Under the pieces are notes generated by a model. That model was not told the DNA's origin and made no database searches. It saw nothing but the letters and a program-made list of their open reading frames with translations. From Micropterix aruncella (Eukaryota > Arthropoda > Insecta > Lepidoptera > Micropterigidae), in the NCBI GenBank assembly GCA_944548615.1, contig OX155952.1, positions 35,165,788 through 35,229,787 on the forward strand: a DNA stretch of 64,000 nt. The letters are read 5' to 3'. The position numbers and the translations under genes were made by a program. This document shows positions 22,920 to 34,517 of the stretch, one piece after another; the stretch's first letter is position 1; every line of letters starts with the position of its first letter.

Positions 22920-24070
22920 CTGGATTGCCCTCCGTCAGCCAATCGGCTGTGCATTTTGACTAATACTGAAGAAGTGTGGGGGAGCTAATGGGCCCATGCT
23001 GGGTTGGCCACGAAGACCTATTCTGTTCAGGGTCGGTCACACTCACGGGTCAACACCCATTCGACGGCCTCCACGCATGAGGTGCGAACCTGGGTAGGAC
23101 TCTGGCCTTGGTCAGTTTCCCCTGGGAATCAAACCTCTGGCGCTCCTGGACGGTCTGCGCACCATGCGGCGTAAGCCAATCGATTGTGTACTCTGACTAA
23201 CAGTCGGGGGAGTCTGGAAGCTGTACTGTTTCCTATAGAGCGGGGGTGGTTGCGGACCTTACGGTAACTGCTCTTGAAATGACCATCGGCCATCCGATCC
23301 TGGGTGAAGAGCCGGGCAAAGGACGCCGTGGTCCGCGATAGATTCGGTATACACCGTTTCACCGCTTCGTAAGAGTGAGGACCGCGCAAGCGACCTCGAA
23401 CTCGGAACCAATCGGAAGACCGGAGAAATTTGGTCACAATTGGAAGTAAGGGCGCGAGTGTCGGCCCGCCAGGTAACATTACTGGCTATCTAGCGGTTAA
23501 GGCGTTGGTCTCTTACGGGTTGCGGCGTAGATAGATGGTGGACGGTTATGTCCCAAGTCTTCTACGCTCACTGCAGGGAGATAGAACGACCAATCGTTAA
23601 AACTTCCTGTGGTGACGGGCTCGCCCGTTGTAGTCGACAACCCATGTTGAAGAAAAGTGGAGACTTTGTAAATATACTGTCTTCTAAGCAGCGGGGGTGG
23701 ATTTTGACCTGTCGTCAACCACTCTTGAAATGACTAATAGGCTACGTTATCCTCAATTCAGAGCCGGGCAAAAGATGCAAATGGTCCGCGATAGATTCAA
23801 ACTGAATCACCGCTAAATATACTGAAGTTATAGCCTGCGCAAGCGACTGATGGTTAATTCTTGACGGAGATATCCTACCAAAACTGGTAGTCAGGGTCGA
23901 TCCTGCCCGCTGAATCACCTACCTGGGCCTCTGACGGGCATGTTGACTTTGCTGGACGGTAGATTTGTTCTCGTCCCAAAGTCTACTACGCGCACCTTAC
24001 GGGAGACAAAAGGATCGCTTTCGGTAAAATTTCCTGGGGTTCGCCCTTTGTAGTCGACAACCCCAAACGT
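22920..24070 (+). repeat. Dimeric mid-size repeat T (one full, one partial unit)
   Basis: Unit 1 (about 22940-23660) is highly similar to the reverse complement of 62330-63050. Unit 2 (about 23690-24063) is a more decayed partial copy directly following. Both end GTAGTCGACAACCC. A segment at 23487-23560 (CTAGCGGTTAAGGCG) resembles a tRNA-type A box, so a Pol III-derived part is possible. A 100-codon minus-strand frame is shared with the other copy but differs mainly at amino-acid-changing sites. Confidence 0.7.
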
Positions 24071-24322
24071 CCCATACCTTATGAGACAAGAACTTCATCT
24101 ATCTCTACTACAACATGTATCTCTATTGGAGATATGGGAAGAAATGCCCGCCTCAGAGCAAATCATATAAATTGTAGTCAGGCTTTAAATTGTATACCAT
24201 TTCATTCAAGAAGTAAATATATTAAAAGGAATAAAAAACACGACTGTCCAAACAAAAAGTGAACTATTAAATTCATAATTATTTTTATTACGGTTTTTTT
24301 TAAATATCTGTAGTTTAATATT

Positions 24323-24479
24323 GGAGTCCTGTCCACCCTAGAACGGGGGCTAGTCCCAGTTGGGTGACAGAAACAAATAAGCAAAAGGTTAAGGTTTTGC
24401 CATTCGGTTCCTGTTATTTTTATAAGCTAATCAATGTTTCATAGTAATTAATTCTTAAATAAATAAATAAATAAATAAA
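24323..24479 (+). repeat. SINE-like 155-bp repeat, copy 2
   Basis: Starts GAGTCCTGTCCACCC, ends in (AAAT)n. Same family as 9468-9627 and 43194-43337. Confidence 0.8.
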
Positions 24480-24889
24480 TTATGTATTTATCCATATAGA
24501 TATATGTATGTTTCAGGATTGTACTCAATTAAAACTTCATTTGACACTAAACAGAATATAATTATTTTAATTTATTGACATTTGGAGATTTGGACATCAA
24601 ACAACTATTACTTGACATGTGGATATTTAAAGCACCCTATGACACTCACAAAAATTGAAACTGACAAAAATTCTAACAATACCACACACTTATAAATTGG
24701 CTCAAGCGTTTAGAAGTAATGGGGGAATAAAAAAACGGAAAACATACATAGATGAACCCTGAATACATTACACCCCTTTTTTGTTGAAAAGTCGTGTAAA
24801 AAAGAAAACAATCTTTTAATTAACTTTGTCATTTATTACGCGTTTATTTCTAGGACAATATGCGAATTTATCTAAATAGCATTACTATT

Positions 24890-24977
24890 TCATATTAAAT
24901 TATTATATCCTCGGCTTGGCAAGAATGATCTATCAATTTTTCGTGTTTCAATGATATTTTGTAAGACATAAGAAGAC
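24890..24977 (-). pseudogene. Ghost GH1-E: end of last exon
   Basis: This 88-bp segment matches the 3' part of exon 6 of genes B and C: it reads the SFLPSRGYNN-type ending (as SFLAKPRI after small changes) and keeps the TGA stop at 24890-24892. Homology stops abruptly at 24977, where a repeat S unit begins. Downstream DNA (24740-24890) also matches the flanks of B and D. With the upstream relic at 25245-25845 it marks a GH1 gene whose body has been lost. Confidence 0.85.
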
Positions 24978-25240
24978 CTCCTCAACGGTCAACAGAACAG
25001 ACACAAAATGTTGTATATGTATTCAATTACGACAGCCCGTTTTAAGTTTCACCAAAGACTGCGGCACCCAGGGTTGGGTTCCAAAGAGGGAACTCCTCAA
25101 CGGTCAACAGCACAAACATACAATTTAATTTTGTGTACGCATTCAATTATTATAGCCCATTCTATTATAGACATGGCTGCTGCACTTTCTATAATAGAAT
25201 GGGATTCGAAAATTGGAGTCGGTTTTTCCTTTTGTTAAAA
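24978..25240. repeat. Repeat S units replacing the GH1-E gene body
   Basis: About two units of the 120-bp minisatellite (CTCCTCAACGGTCAACAG at 24977 and 25091). A short inverted pair (about 25155-25205, TCTATTATAGA) follows. Confidence 0.7.
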
Positions 25241-25244
25241 TTTT

Positions 25245-25845
25245 GTCTATTGTATAATGCCAGAAGGAAAATGATACCCATCCTTATTTTAAATAATTAA
25301 TAGCATAATTAAAGTATCATTAATATCATTAATATCTATGAGGCATGATAATTAAAGCTAATTATATTCGCAACTCCTCAGACGTATTTTCTTTTGTTTC
25401 TACAAGGAATGCAAAATGTTTATATTTATTTTTTTTTGTTAAAATTCGCGGGGCCATTCCGACTTTAATCTGTACGCGCTATGACAGATCACTCATTCCT
25501 TAGTCTGTGCATGCAACGCGCAACACATTCGCTCCAAATATGAAATTATTTTTACAATTTTTGGAGCGGAAACAACGCAAGAAAGAGGAAGGAGACAGGA
25601 AGACCTAATACCCAGAAGAATTCGCATAATATTAGATAAAACGCCTGTAACGGAGGAATTTCACAAAGCTATTTGAGATTGCTTAATAAGTACCTATATC
25701 ACATTCAGAAAGTATTGTACCACGATATTGTGGAGTTCATTAATATTATATACATAAATCTTTTTTTTTTGTAACCTCTATACTAATTTTGAGATAATAT
25801 AATTGAAACATGTAGGGGACAATAAACGTCTATCAAGTTAATTAT
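25245..25845 (-). pseudogene. Ghost GH1-E: upstream region
   Basis: This stretch matches DNA upstream of the start codons of B (36480-37060), C (47330-48010) and D (58780-59430). The shared signals include a degenerate TATA site at about 25252 and the conserved 17-mer TGCATGCAACGCGCAAC at 25508-25524. No exon 1 is present. It is the promoter-side remnant of a lost GH1 copy. Confidence 0.8.
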
Positions 25846-26049
25846 TCTTTTCTGGGTTCTTTTCTTATAACTGCATTATAAGAACCTGTTTGTTCTACAT
25901 TGTTGATTTTTTAACAACCGACTATATTCTCCGCGTTGTTACCGAATGAATAATCTTTATTCGATGTTAATAAATAAGCGACATATAGGGCATTCAAATT
26001 TTTCATACAATACGTCAACAAATCCACTATTTTGATTGATTTGAAACCA

Positions 26050-26800
26050 GTCGATATATCACGTGTTCTGTAATATCAATAACAATTAGCGATATTACAA
26101 AAATGATTACGTGGTCGTAAAAAAATATTTGCGATTTTTAAAAATCATTGGGACTATTTTCGAGGTTTTTTCAATAACTTTGCGTATTGATAACAAAGGA
26201 TATCCTGAATCAAACAAAAATTCTTAAATATGGAACTAACACCCCAGGCAAAAAGTTTTTTTTAATTCGAAAATTGAAAAAAAATCCCCTGGACTATCGA
26301 TGGTAGCTTGTGTTAGCGATAATCCAAAACAATTGGACTATTTTCGAGGTTTTTACTAAATTACTTTAGGTACTGTTGACAAAAGCTAACCTGAAATAAT
26401 CTAATTTTCTTCAATATCAAACTAGCACCGGAGGCAAAATGTGTATTTCAAATTTAGCGCGAAATTCCAAAAAAAATATAACCTATTATAGCCATATAAA
26501 TATTACCCTGTATTAGCGATAATCTAAAACAATTAGACTATTTTGGAGGTTTTTACGAAATGACTTTGGCTATTGATGACAAAAGGTAACCTGAAGCAAA
26601 CGAAATTTCAGGATAACTTTTGTCATCAATACGCAGTCATTGAAAAAATCCCACAAATAGAGTCCCATTTCTTTTTAATATCGCAAAGATTTTTTCAAAA
26701 TATTACGTTATTCTAGAAACTTGACAAAACGTCATCAATTTTGTAATATCGTTAATTCTTATCAATCTTATAGAACTCCCGATATACTCGACTATATTGA
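26050..26800. repeat. Foldback element with internal diverged tandem repeats
   Basis: The outer ends are inverted: the left end reads CGATATTACAAAAATGAT (about 26089-26106) and the right end carries its near-inverse around 26733-26752. Inside are three diverged repeats of about 190 bp (GACTATTTTCGAGGTTTTT at about 26153, 26338 and 26539), the last partly inverted (26600-26700). No coding sequence. Confidence 0.65.
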
Positions 26801-26987
26801 CGTCAGTTATCTAATATTTTTACACACATGGGATGTACAAACAAGATGGCCGAGATTTGTTGACATACGGAATGAAAATTTTAAATGTCTATATCTCGCT
26901 TATTTATTAGGACCGAATAATGATTATTGCAGATAAGGAAACAGTGTGGTGAATATAGTCGGGTGAATGTATCAATTTTTCACACAC

Positions 26988-27460
<473 letters not shown>

Positions 27461-27463
27461 GAG

Positions 27464-28135
27464 ATTTTTTTTTTTTATTTATTTAGGTACATAGGATTAG
27501 GTATACAGTTCATTCATAGGTCATGTAATGTTATAATAATTATATAAATTATTTAATAATTAATATAGGGAGGTTTAACACATCTTACATGACCTTTACT
27601 GCCAATAGCACATCTAACTAGGCGATAATTTGGCCCGTCTCTAGATGTGCATATTTTTATGCAATTTTAAGAAATGAAGTGTTTTTTTAAAATAAATTAT
27701 TTGGACCCACCACCTGTATATACACATAAATATACCAATTTTATAAAAAATATAGCTATGTAATAAATATATACATTTATAGTTGTAATTTAATAAAATT
27801 TAATTAAGAAAAATAGATAAGTGATACTAAATAAATTGTCGTGCGTTGCAAAGAAGTCGATCAGATTTTACATATCCCTTGTTAAGTAGCCATCTATTAA
27901 GGTTTGCTTTAAATATTTTTATGTTAGGATAATTTTTCATGTCTTCACTAAGGGAATTATATAATTTTGGGGCTATGTAGAATATATGTCTCTGGGCAAA
28001 TGTTGTCCTGACTGACGGAATTATATAATTGATACTCGCGGACATTCTTGTGTTCAGATTGTTTTGAGTTCGGGCGTGGTCATCTCTAGATTTGTAGAAT
28101 GCAAGAAGCTGTAGAATGTTGTAATTCACAGGAAA
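27464..28135 (-). mobile_element. LINE C-terminal fragment with poly(A) tail
   Basis: The frame 27827-28129 ends with APKLYNSLSEDMKNYPNIK and FKANLNRWLLNKGY, the typical C-terminus of a jockey-type LINE protein. A 3' untranslated region of about 360 bp ends in a poly(A) tract on the minus strand (the T-run at about 27464-27476). Everything upstream of the C-terminus is missing. Confidence 0.75.
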
Positions 28136-28142
28136 TTACATT

Positions 28143-28183
28143 ACATCTCACGAATTCTCTGCATTGAGACTTCGTGAGATGTA
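28143..28183. repeat. 12-bp perfect inverted repeat
   Basis: ACATCTCACGAA and its exact inverse TTCGTGAGATGT are separated by 17 bp. A related CGTGAGATGTAA occurs at about 27430, on the other side of the LINE. Confidence 0.7.
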
Positions 28184-28216
28184 AGCCGCAGTGAATGGTA
28201 AAAACACAGAACCTTT

Positions 28217-28392
28217 TTAGGCTCGGCGCAAACGAGCAACCGGCCACAGCCACTGGTGGCCAGCGACAAGCAGATGACACGTAGTTTTTTGCATTTTGTA
28301 GGGATTCCCCCACACGCTTGGCCGGTGGGCGCCACCATCGCTAAATTCGTTCGCTCTCTAAAACCAATAGCTCGTTTGCGCCGAGCCTTAAA
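28217..28392. repeat. MITE-like element with TIRs, copy in unit B
   Basis: Begins AGGCTCGGCGCAAACGAGC and ends with the inverse GCTCGTTTGCGCCGAGCCTT. A homologous element with 29-bp inverted ends lies at 52415-52608 in the paralogous block, so the insertion predates the segmental duplication. Confidence 0.85.
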
Positions 28393-28670
28393 AAGTCTTC
28401 ACGTGAGGTCGGCCACAGACCAATAGTGAGAGGGTAAGCAGAATCTTCAATACTTACGCACCTATTATATGCGAGCACTCACTTGATGTTTGCTTACCTT
28501 AGAGAGATTGTAATTTGGTAAGTTGCGTTTGTCCAGGTATGTAGCCATTTTTGTAGACCGAAGTATTCGATTGAAATTGGGTACATAAATATTCAATACA
28601 GATTGATATAATAATATATAGTAACGTGATCTAAAGATATCATTTATTTAACCTTCACTAAATAGTTAAA

Positions 28671-28979
28671 GGGCTCTCTAGAGGATCAAGCATGCTTGTC
28701 AAGCATCGCGTCGCGGGCTGGGAAAGGTTCGTAAACCCCAGGAAAGTTGCATTTTTTTTTATATTTACGAAAATGCCTAATTTTGTAGTTTTATACCAGG
28801 GAGTCACGTCATTCATCAATCAATTATGTGTAATTAACGTGACTCCCTGGTATAAAGTACAAAATTAGGCTTTTTGGTAAATATTTAAAAAAGATTTGCA
28901 TATTTCCTGCGATTTACGATCCCCTCCCAGACCGCGACGCGATGCTTGACAAGCATGCTTGATCGTCTAGAGAGCTCCA
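28671..28979. repeat. Long foldback element
   Basis: The ends carry GATCAAGCATGCTTGTCAAG and its inverse. The inverted homology continues inward through most of the element to a centre near 28830 (GGGAGTCACG and CGTGACTCCC). About 309 bp, no coding sequence. No counterpart in the paralogous block at 52.6 kb, which suggests insertion after the duplication or later loss. Confidence 0.85.
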
Positions 28980-29699
28980 AACAGTATAAAGCGTGTACGA
29001 ATAATATATACATTTGCATTCATATATACATTTGCGCTGTTTGCATCGAGCAGTTGATTTTATATAATCTCACGTTCAAAGAGATACCATCTATATCCCA
29101 ATTGAATATTCATTCAAAGGTGTTATTACAATAATTGTTTCCCGCAATAAGCAAATGAATATGAATCCATGAAAGATACAAATTGCTATGTTTATTATTA
29201 TTACGATTTATTCAAACAGTTCACGATTTACCTATGATTGAATTAAGCGAGCATATCTTGGTGTTAATAAATAGCTATTTTTCTAAAGAAATAGAGTTCA
29301 GCCATAATTTTCTCTCATTTAATATAAAATAAATGTAGTAGAAAACATAACATAATGGCCAACTAAAAGAAATAAATAAATATACAAAAATATTATGCTT
29401 CATGGTCTATATTAAATCCAAAAATATCCTAGATGATAATTATATGAATAGGTTCATCGCTCGTATAATTAACTTCCACTGTTTTGCATAATCTTGTACT
29501 TCTCACGCAATACTTTATCTAATTATTATGAACATGCTTAACATTAAAGGAGGCATTTTGAAAAGTTCAATAGACTATCACAATCCTGACATTCAAATTA
29601 TGACTGAAACGTTCCCGTTTACACAAAGCCGGCAAAATGTGTCTAACCGACGTTTATATTTTGTATTTGGTGACTTGAAGAATCATAATTAATAGATGG

Positions 29700-30062
29700 C
29701 AGATAATAATTACTAAAGATATTTTAAACTATCTTATTATAATAGAAAAGGTGTGCCCCGCGGTTTCACCCGCCATTTATTTTTAAAATATCTGATTATT
29801 TATAAATAATTTAGAATACTTTGGCATAGACTATATTTTTAGTCATAGTTTCGTGTGGTATTAGTATATTTTACTTTTCGCCGCAACTTGATCTAGATAA
29901 AGCAACATACGAGTGTAATTGTCTGTGGGAAAAACAGTATTTTCTGAAATCTATTCCGAAATGCTTAAAACTTTGTCCCTGCGCTTTATTTACAGTGACT
30001 GCAAACGGTACCTTCAAAGGAAATTGTATCCTATTTAAATCGAATTCATTCAACTTCTTAAT
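29700..30062 (-). pseudogene. Helitron helicase C-terminus, copy b
   Basis: Minus-strand reading gives IQFPLKVPFAVTVNKAQGQS (helicase motif V region) and then CFSHRQLHSYVALSRS (motif VI), the end of the PIF1-like helicase of Helitrons. The frame is open for 60 codons (29871-30053). The remaining helicase and Rep domains are absent; repeat R lies on its upstream side. The DNA beyond it (about 29750-29790) has the GTGCCCCGCGGTTTCACCC word. A second copy is at 54360-54790. Confidence 0.85.
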
Positions 30063-31309
30063 TTTCGATCCGTCAAACCCTCAACGTATGGGTCGTGATC
30101 TGCTTGGTTTCTGATTTTCTTTGATATTGAATTGCGTGCTGGTGTCATTATATTTTCGGTATCCGTTTTCCTAAGGTCATCATTGATGTCTTCCATCTCC
30201 TGCGGAAAATGCTCAGCGTGTCATAGGTCGCGTGCTCGATCTTCGAGCGAAGTATTTTTGTTCACTGAGTGAACAAAAATAACGATAATGGTGAGAGCTG
30301 GCAGGCAAATTCTGTCCGTTTGTAGGTGCTTCCAAAGAAACGCTCTGGATGACACCATCCGACGAACTACGTGGAATACTCTTAATAAAATGTTCCCTAA
30401 GCCCGTCGCCAAACGTGATACAGTGAGTGTTGTGCGCAGGACGGAATTTCAAAACTCGCGTACTCCACCAGCGCTACAATAACAGTAGCAGTATGTCAGC
30501 TACTCGCAGAGCAACAGCAAACAACTTACAGCACTTTAGTCTACGCTAGTTAACGCCAGTTGTAACATCGCCTAAACGTTGGGTGCTTAAAACTTCACGC
30601 TGAAATATCCGGTTTTATTATAAATATAACATCAAAGATTTTAACATAAAAATTATTTTTAAAACGATTATCCTTTACCTTGCTTACAGTAAAATTAATA
30701 TTTCAAATGTCGATAAAATCATCATCTTGCTATTGAGCACAACTCTAAAAGTTTTATCTCGACTTGGTTTCGTTAAAATGAACAAAACACTGATCATCTG
30801 ATAAAGGAAATTAGGCATTTATATCTTAGAGGTGCCGGTAGTAGACAAAGAAGTAGATGCACACAAATAAAAATAAAAAACACTATTTTCATAAGAATAC
30901 TTTAATATCAGTTGTAAATAATTCATATTATATTAGCATCTTTTAACCCGACACTATTTTCCGGATACTAGGTTTCATTGCCAATTCAATAACATGTTAA
31001 CGTTTATTTATTCTGATTCGCTTTTATAACCTCGAACTGATACAAATTTTTGTATTGTAAAATGGAAGTTATTCGAGATTATGGTCAACCTTCGCTTTAA
31101 AAATCCGTATTAAATACGTATAGTTTTAAGGCATTATTACTTTCCCGGCCCAAGGGAAAGTGTTGTGAACGCGTTAAAAGCAATTTTCGAAATGAAGACG
31201 GAAATATCCATTTTGACCCCCCAGAGATGATTGTGTGTGTGTGTGTATGTGTGTATGTGTGTGTGTGTATGAGGGTGCGTGCGTGTGTGTGTGTGTGTGT
31301 GTGTGTGAG

Positions 31310-31363
<54 letters not shown>

Positions 31364-31490
31364 CCTCCAAGTTGGCGCCCTAACGCTTCATCCAACTGAG
31401 ATGAAATTCAACATGCAGGCTACATTTGATCGTGGCAAGAGTTGAAATGATCGTGGTTGAAATTGATCCACCAGGGGGCAGGCTAGTCAT
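30063..31490. repeat. Repeat R, copy b
   Basis: Homologous to 16597-18126, 43917-44740 and 54790-56150. Includes a (GT)n tract and the word ATGAAATTCAACATGCAGG. No recognisable protein; see the gene-like shadows with broken frames on the minus strand. Confidence 0.75.
31231..31361. repeat. (GT)n microsatellite
   Basis: GT repeats with several interruptions; a diverged counterpart lies at 55917-56030. Confidence 0.95.
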
Positions 31491-32565
31491 ATTTCATTCT
31501 CGAAATATTGGACTTACAGACTTGAAAGCTCGGTACACAAATGCGTCGTTGGACCGAAACCACATAGAGAAATTTTGGTTGGGATATTTTTTGCAGGTGG
31601 TACTAGAGTTACTAAAGCAGGTGTAATGCCAAATCATTCGTATTTATCCAGCCACTCATTATGTTGTTGTAAATATAAAGGATTCATTTCGCCCATATTT
31701 CCATCCATCTTTTTAAAATCGCCTTATATAAACAGAGAATTTTATCAAGATGCTGATGGCTATGTTCAAAATTATAAGCCCTGAAGACATCATAGGTCTT
31801 CCTGTATTTAGTTATATTCAACCTCTTCTTAGACTGATACCAGAATACAAGACGAGGAATGCGTCAAGGAGCATGATTTTCCGACACGATCTGGCATCAA
31901 TGCCGATTTCACACATTATAAACGTGTAAATAGTTTTTTCAAACTTTCGCAAATTTCCGCATTCAATGATATGCTGATGCTCGAAAAGAGAATGAAATAA
32001 GCTACAGTATCAAATATAAAATATTAAAGTCAATTATGGGCCGCAAAACTTATAAACATATTACAGTTAAAAAACAGTAACAAATAAAAAAACAAATAAA
32101 AAAAATAAACATATTACAGTTACAAAACAGATATGCAAACAATGATCATACCTGGTTTTTGGATATTCGATATACTATGGGTTTTCGAAGCCCTATAAAA
32201 TTTTGGGAATGACGAAACTAATAAAACCTAATTACAGCACGCTTTTCACTTAATAGCCCTGGCAGGAGAAAGTGAAACTTTGAAGGATCGTAATAAACTG
32301 ACGCCACTGATAATTATATGATATACTAACATGTAGATCTGACACGTGGAAATATAATGTGAGTAGGGACAGGGCAAAGTCGATATTTTTATTTTTGACC
32401 TATGGGCGTGACCACCGTGCATCTATTTAACGGTAAACACAATATATTTATATCAATTTATTGACATTTGGAGATTTGGACATTTAGACAACTATTTACT
32501 TGATATTTTGACAATTAAGGTTCTACTCTATGACGCAGGATGACATAACGGTTCTAACTGGCTAG
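31491..32565. other. Unit-B downstream spacer
   Basis: No gene. A small tandem duplication of CATATTACAGTTA-type words occurs near 32060-32130. From about 32440 the DNA matches the flank of ghost GH1-E (24550-24640). Confidence 0.5.
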
Positions 32566-34365
32566 TAACTGGAAGAATGGCTACGAAAACCTGCTTGCTC
32601 TTTGGGTTGGTTTTCGTCGAGAGTTTTTGATACACGGTTTAGCAATACTTTAGAAAATATTTTGTATACATTCGACACCAGGCTAATGGGTCTGTAGTTT
32701 GCTATATTATCCTTCTTTTCTTTTTTATGGAGAAGTATTATAGTTTAAGTGGTCCACTGAAGAGGTATATATTCTGTGTCTATGATCTCATTAAAAAAGT
32801 CTGTGATAGTGTCTAATGCTATTTCTGATGTTCCTATTAAAAGTTCGTTAATATACTATCTTCTCCCGGAGCTTTGCCTCGTATTTGTGATTTGATAGCC
32901 TAATTTAATTCCTCTTTCCCTATTCTTGGAATTTCTTCATTAGTATTTTTATCGTTTTCACTTAGTTGATAATACTGCTCCTCTAGTGTTCGGTCGTACA
33001 CACCTCCCGGTAATAGTCTATGGCTACTGCTAATATTTCCATTCGGTTTGTCTTTTTCTTCTTAATTTTATGGCGTATCATGCTGTCTATCCAGTTTATA
33101 ATATATCTAAGCTCATTAAATGCTTTTTTGACTCCTCCTGATTTATATATGTGGTAATTTATTATATTGTTTCTTCTTTCCTGTTTATACTTCCTGATTT
33201 GCATATTTGTTTCTTTACTTATATTTGCAATCTTATTTTAATTACTCTTTCTGTACTTGTATAATGATTTTCTCTGCCTAATCGAACACCTTGCTTTTAG
33301 GCGTAGTTTGTCTTTAGTATCAATATTTATTCTAGTATTGATTTCGACTTTATTTATGTAATTCTTTTTTTGGTATTACATATTGTTTTTAAATTACATT
33401 TTAATGGTTCTATAATATTATCTGCAATTGGCAAGAGTTTTATTGATGTTAATGGAGAGTTAATGGTGTTTTATTGCTTTGAATGTTTTTTCTCGGTAAT
33501 TTTGTTCTAGTATAAACATTTGTGCTCGAAGCATTCTGTGATATGTGTTGTAGTTGAGTTGATTACTCACATCTATATTCCAAAATATTCTTGGCGTATT
33601 TGTGGGAATGTAATCTATTTCATTTCTTGTCTTCCCATTAGGTGACTCCTATGTCCATTTTTTATTATGTTTCCTATTGTAGTAGCTGTTCATGATGTGT
33701 AAGTTATTTTCTAATGCAAACTTTATTAGTCTTTGACCGTTGTCATTCCTTTTCCAAGTTGTGTATGGTCCAAGTGTATTGTTCTCATTCTTCTTTCTGT
33801 TTCCAATTTGGGTGTTAAAATCGCCCATTATAATAACTGTTTTATACAAATTTGACATAGTTTGATTGAGTTTGTTGTAAAATTCTTCTTTTATTTCTGT
33901 CTTGGCGACTTCAGTTGGAGCATATATTTAAGCGATTGAAGTCGGTTTTTTATAGCAGTTTTATATTCAAAATGGCATTCCTTTCTGATATTCCTCGGAA
34001 TTCTATTATTTCAGTTTTAGGGTATTTTTTTTACCATAAATTCTACTTTGTAAGTCTCAGCGGTTTCATCGATGTGGTATAATATGTATTTGTCGTATTC
34101 TTCAGTTTTGTCATCCGCTCTTCTTACGTCACTTAAGGCTATAATATCGCAATTTATGGTTTCCAATGCATGTTCTAGTTCTAGTAGAGTTTCTTGTAAA
34201 TTTATCGATCTTGTGTTAAGTGTAGCTATATTGAATCTATTCTTGGTTCTTTGTCTCGTATTTTTAGAATGTTGTTTTTTGGGTAGTGTTTCTGCGGAAT
34301 TCCTTGCTGCAAGCTTTTGGGGGTTATGGTCTAACACCCCGCGGTGACCAGCCGTATTGAAGATC
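32566..34365 (-). mobile_element. RTE-clade LINE relic (endonuclease and partial reverse transcriptase)
   Basis: The 5' part (34017-34350) reads FNIATLNTRSI, CDIIALSDVRR (endonuclease start). 33649-33858 reads IIMGDFNTQIGNR and TWKRNDNGQRLIKFAL. Near 32590-32800 the DNA reads YIPLQW, LLHKKEKKDNIANYRPISLV and ENQPKEQAGF, the start of the reverse transcriptase. These are the motifs of RTE-type elements, whose endonuclease is often misannotated as craniofacial development protein 2. Multiple stops and frameshifts, and loss of everything after the first reverse transcriptase motifs, make it inactive. Its ends interrupt DNA that is continuous in the other GH1 units. Confidence 0.85.
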
Positions 34366-34517
34366 AACACATACATAGATGAACCCTAAAGACATTACAC
34401 TCCTTCTTTGTTGGGCAGTCGCGTAAAAATAAATTAATCTCCTAATCAACGTTAAAACATTTATTACGTGTTTATTTCAAGTACATTTTGCGAATCTATC
34501 CAAATAACTTTACTATT

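Noticed and set aside
23129..23479. 100-codon frame shared between the two repeat T copies (also 62555-62854)
   Set aside because: By hand comparison most differences change the amino acid and few are silent, so there is no sign of selection on a protein. Shared openness reflects recent common origin.
28086..28338. Two overlapping minus-strand frames with Cys-rich segments
   Set aside because: They run through the MITE-like inverted repeat and the LINE edge; no protein family fits.
31137..31395. Thr-His repeat open frames
   Set aside because: Translation of the (GT)n/(CA)n tract.
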